Part shown: positions 5,125 to 6,729 of the stretch, in pieces
Layout of the letters: the number at the start of each line of letters is the position of its first letter
Numbering within the stretch: position 1 is the first letter of the stretch
Source of the DNA: Desulfuromonadaceae bacterium
Lineage (GTDB): Bacteria; Desulfobacterota; Desulfuromonadia; Desulfuromonadales; SZUA-540
Reading direction: 5' to 3'
NCBI GenBank assembly: GCA_003250235.1
Contig: QKGY01000308.1
Coordinates: forward strand, 1 to 6,729
Length of the DNA: 6,729 bases
Program-made: the position numbers and the translations under genes
The notes under the pieces: model-generated
The model's input: the letters and a program-made list of their open reading frames with translations, nothing else
Databases searched by the model: none
What the model was told of the DNA's origin: nothing

Positions 5125-6717
5125 ATGACTCTCGAACAGATTTTACCCTATGCCCTTCCCCCCCTGCTCGGGGCCCTGATCGGCTACGTCACCAATTACG
5201 TGGCCATCCGCATGCTTTTCCGTCCCCTGAAGCCTTGGCGGATCCTGGGGGTCCGCCTGCCTCTGACGCCGGGAATCATTCCGTCCAAACGGGGTGAGCT
5301 GGCCGAGAAGATGGGGGAGATGGTCGGCAGCCATCTGCTGACCTCGGAGGATGTCGGCAGGGCGCTGGAGAAGGAGAGCTTTCGCCGGGAACTGCGGGGG
5401 GCGATGACGGACAAGCTCGGCGGTTTCCTCGACCGGGAGTTGGGCACGGTGGAGTCCCTGGTGCCGGCCGATTTTCGTAACCGTTTTCGCGATCTTGTCG
5501 AACTGCTGCGCTGGAAGGTGGTCAAATCGGCATTCGCCTATCTCGATTCGGAAGCGTTCGAGGACAGGCTTCGTCTCTACCTGCAGCGCAAAGGGGATGC
5601 TTTTCTGGCCCGCGACCTCGAGAGTTTCCTCACTCCGGAAAAATACACCCGGCTTCGCGCCCATCTGGATGAGCGTATCACGACCTTTCTTGCCTCCCCC
5701 GCTCTGGCCCGATCGGTCGGCCATTTCATCGACGCCAAGGCCGAGCAGCTGCTGAGTTCCGATCGTCACATCCGCGAGCTGCTGCCGGCGGACCTCGTCG
5801 AGGTGATCCTGGCCCAGCTCGAAAAGGAGATCCCTCCTTTGCTGGAGAAATTCGGCGGCATGCTCTACGACCCCGATTTCCGCCAACGCCTGGTCAAAAA
5901 AGCCCAGGAAGCGATCGAGGGCTTTCTCGATTCGCTCGGCGGGCTCTCGGGTCTGCTGGCCGGGTTCCTCAATATGGACAAGATCTATGCCCGCATCCCG
6001 GAGTTTCTCGATAAGGCCGGTGACGAGATCGCTCGATGGCTGCGGGAGGAAAAGACCCAGGCCGAGGTGGCCCGCCTGCTGCGCGAACGGATCGATGCCC
6101 TGCTCGACCGCCCCTTGAGTACCTATCTGGAGAAAGTCCCCTATGAGAAGGTGGCGGGGATGCGGCGTTTTATCCGCGAGCGGGTGATCAGCGCCGTGCA
6201 GAGCCGCCGGTCGGTGGACACTCTGATGCAGCTGACGGAACGGGGGTTGGAGACCATCAAGGACCGACCCTTTGCCTCCCTGCTGGAGAAGGCGCTGCCG
6301 GATGGCGGGGTGGAAAAGGGGCGTGACGCCCTGGCGGGATACCTTTTGGCGCTTATCCGCTCTGACGAAGCGCGCAACGCTTTCGATGCGACCCTGGCCG
6401 CCTGGCTGGAGAACGGGCTGTTCCGCAAGCCCATGGGCAAGCTTTCGGCCCGCATCCCGGCGGACGTTCGGGAGGAGATGGATGATGTCCTGTACGGACA
6501 GCTGGCCGAACTGCTCAAGAAGGAAGTGCCTCCCCTGGTCGAGACCCTCAACGTCCACCGCATGGTGGAAGAAAAGGTCAATTCCCTGGATATCCTCAAG
6601 GTAGAAGGGCTGCTGATGGGCATCATGAAGGAGCAGTTCAAATACATCAATCTCTTCGGCGCCCTGCTCGGTTTTCTCATCGGCCTCGTTAACCTTCTGG
6701 CCCTGCGTTTCTCCTGA
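5125..6717 (+). CDS. DUF445 family membrane protein with tandem helical repeats
   Basis: This 530-residue protein belongs to DUF445 (relatives include E. coli YjiN and B. subtilis YheB); its biochemical function is not established to my knowledge. The N-terminus shows the family signature: a membrane segment LPPLLGALIGYVTNYVAIRM (about 11-30) followed by LFRP and LPLTPGIIPSKRGELAEKMG (46-65). The C-terminus has a second hydrophobic segment, LFGALLGFLIGLVNLLAL (510-527), after the conserved DILKVEGLL. Between them lie about 440 mostly helical, charged residues containing repeats of about 110 residues, each with an L/V/I-P turn followed by an acidic helix start (PAD at 114, 221 and 445, PYE at 339). 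The protein has no cysteine at all. Two end anchors with a long helical middle suggest an elongated envelope protein, but which side of the membrane the middle occupies is not shown. The start at 5125 is preferred for ribosome binding site spacing. It follows the nucleotidyltransferase gene on the same strand. Confidence 0.9.
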   Translation: MTLEQILPYALPPLLGALIGYVTNYVAIRMLFRPLKPWRILGVRLPLTPGIIPSKRGELAEKMGEMVGSHLLTSEDVGRALEKESFRRELRGAMTDKLGGFLDRELGTVESLVPADFRNRFRDLVELLRWKVVKSAFAYLDSEAFEDRLRLYLQRKGDAFLARDLESFLTPEKYTRLRAHLDERITTFLASPALARSVGHFIDAKAEQLLSSDRHIRELLPADLVEVILAQLEKEIPPLLEKFGGMLYDPDFRQRLVKKAQEAIEGFLDSLGGLSGLLAGFLNMDKIYARIPEFLDKAGDEIARWLREEKTQAEVARLLRERIDALLDRPLSTYLEKVPYEKVAGMRRFIRERVISAVQSRRSVDTLMQLTERGLETIKDRPFASLLEKALPDGGVEKGRDALAGYLLALIRSDEARNAFDATLAAWLENGLFRKPMGKLSARIPADVREEMDDVLYGQLAELLKKEVPPLVETLNVHRMVEEKVNSLDILKVEGLLMGIMKEQFKYINLFGALLGFLIGLVNLLALRFS

Positions 6718-6729
6718 CACGGTCCCGAT

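Noticed and set aside
5143..6720. 525-codon open frame antisense to the DUF445 gene
   Set aside because: It is the complement of a strongly coding frame in GC-rich DNA, rich in Gln/His/Arg/Pro with no recognisable domain. The plus-strand protein has clear family signatures.

Overview
This window reads as a compact chromosomal segment from a Gram-negative bacterium with moderately high GC. It shows no insertion sequences, phage genes, CRISPR array, tRNA or rRNA. The combination of CheD, a LolA-type periplasmic carrier, YajQ, RimO, Hsp33, a long-form sugar nucleotidyltransferase and a two-anchor DUF445 protein, together with the protein style, suggests a Desulfuromonadales/Geobacter-like deltaproteobacterium (Desulfobacterota). 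That placement is inference from familiarity with the families, not from a search.

Layout. Positions 2-274 hold the C-terminal half of cheD, cut by the window edge. A LolA-family gene (295-1065) follows after 20 bases on the same strand. A 124-bp gap carries a good sigma70-like promoter, a small leader hairpin and three copies of a 7-mer. It is followed by yajQ (1190-1675) and rimO (1716-3077), 40 bases apart and probably cotranscribed. rimO converges on hslO (Hsp33, minus strand, 3086-3955) with only 8 bases between the stop codons, and a small perfect inverted repeat covers both stops. hslO is divergent from a sugar-phosphate nucleotidyltransferase (4090-5085) across a 134-bp region. That region holds a candidate hslO promoter, an inverted repeat in the hslO leader and a possible 9-codon leader peptide whose stop overlaps the nucleotidyltransferase start as ATGA. 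A DUF445 membrane protein (5125-6717) lies downstream of the nucleotidyltransferase behind a nested stem-loop.

How the genes fit together. The window is mainly housekeeping: chemotaxis receptor adaptation (CheD), periplasmic lipoprotein handling (LolA), nucleotide or RNA binding (YajQ), ribosomal protein S12 modification (RimO), oxidative-stress protein protection (Hsp33), activated-sugar synthesis (nucleotidyltransferase) and an uncharacterised envelope protein (DUF445). The nucleotidyltransferase and DUF445 genes look like one transcription unit, possibly tied to the cell envelope. I do not see a clearly new multi-gene system. The points most worth a second look are the internal helical repeats of the DUF445 protein, the ATGA-coupled mini-ORF, variant residues in the nucleotidyltransferase motifs and the structured leaders.
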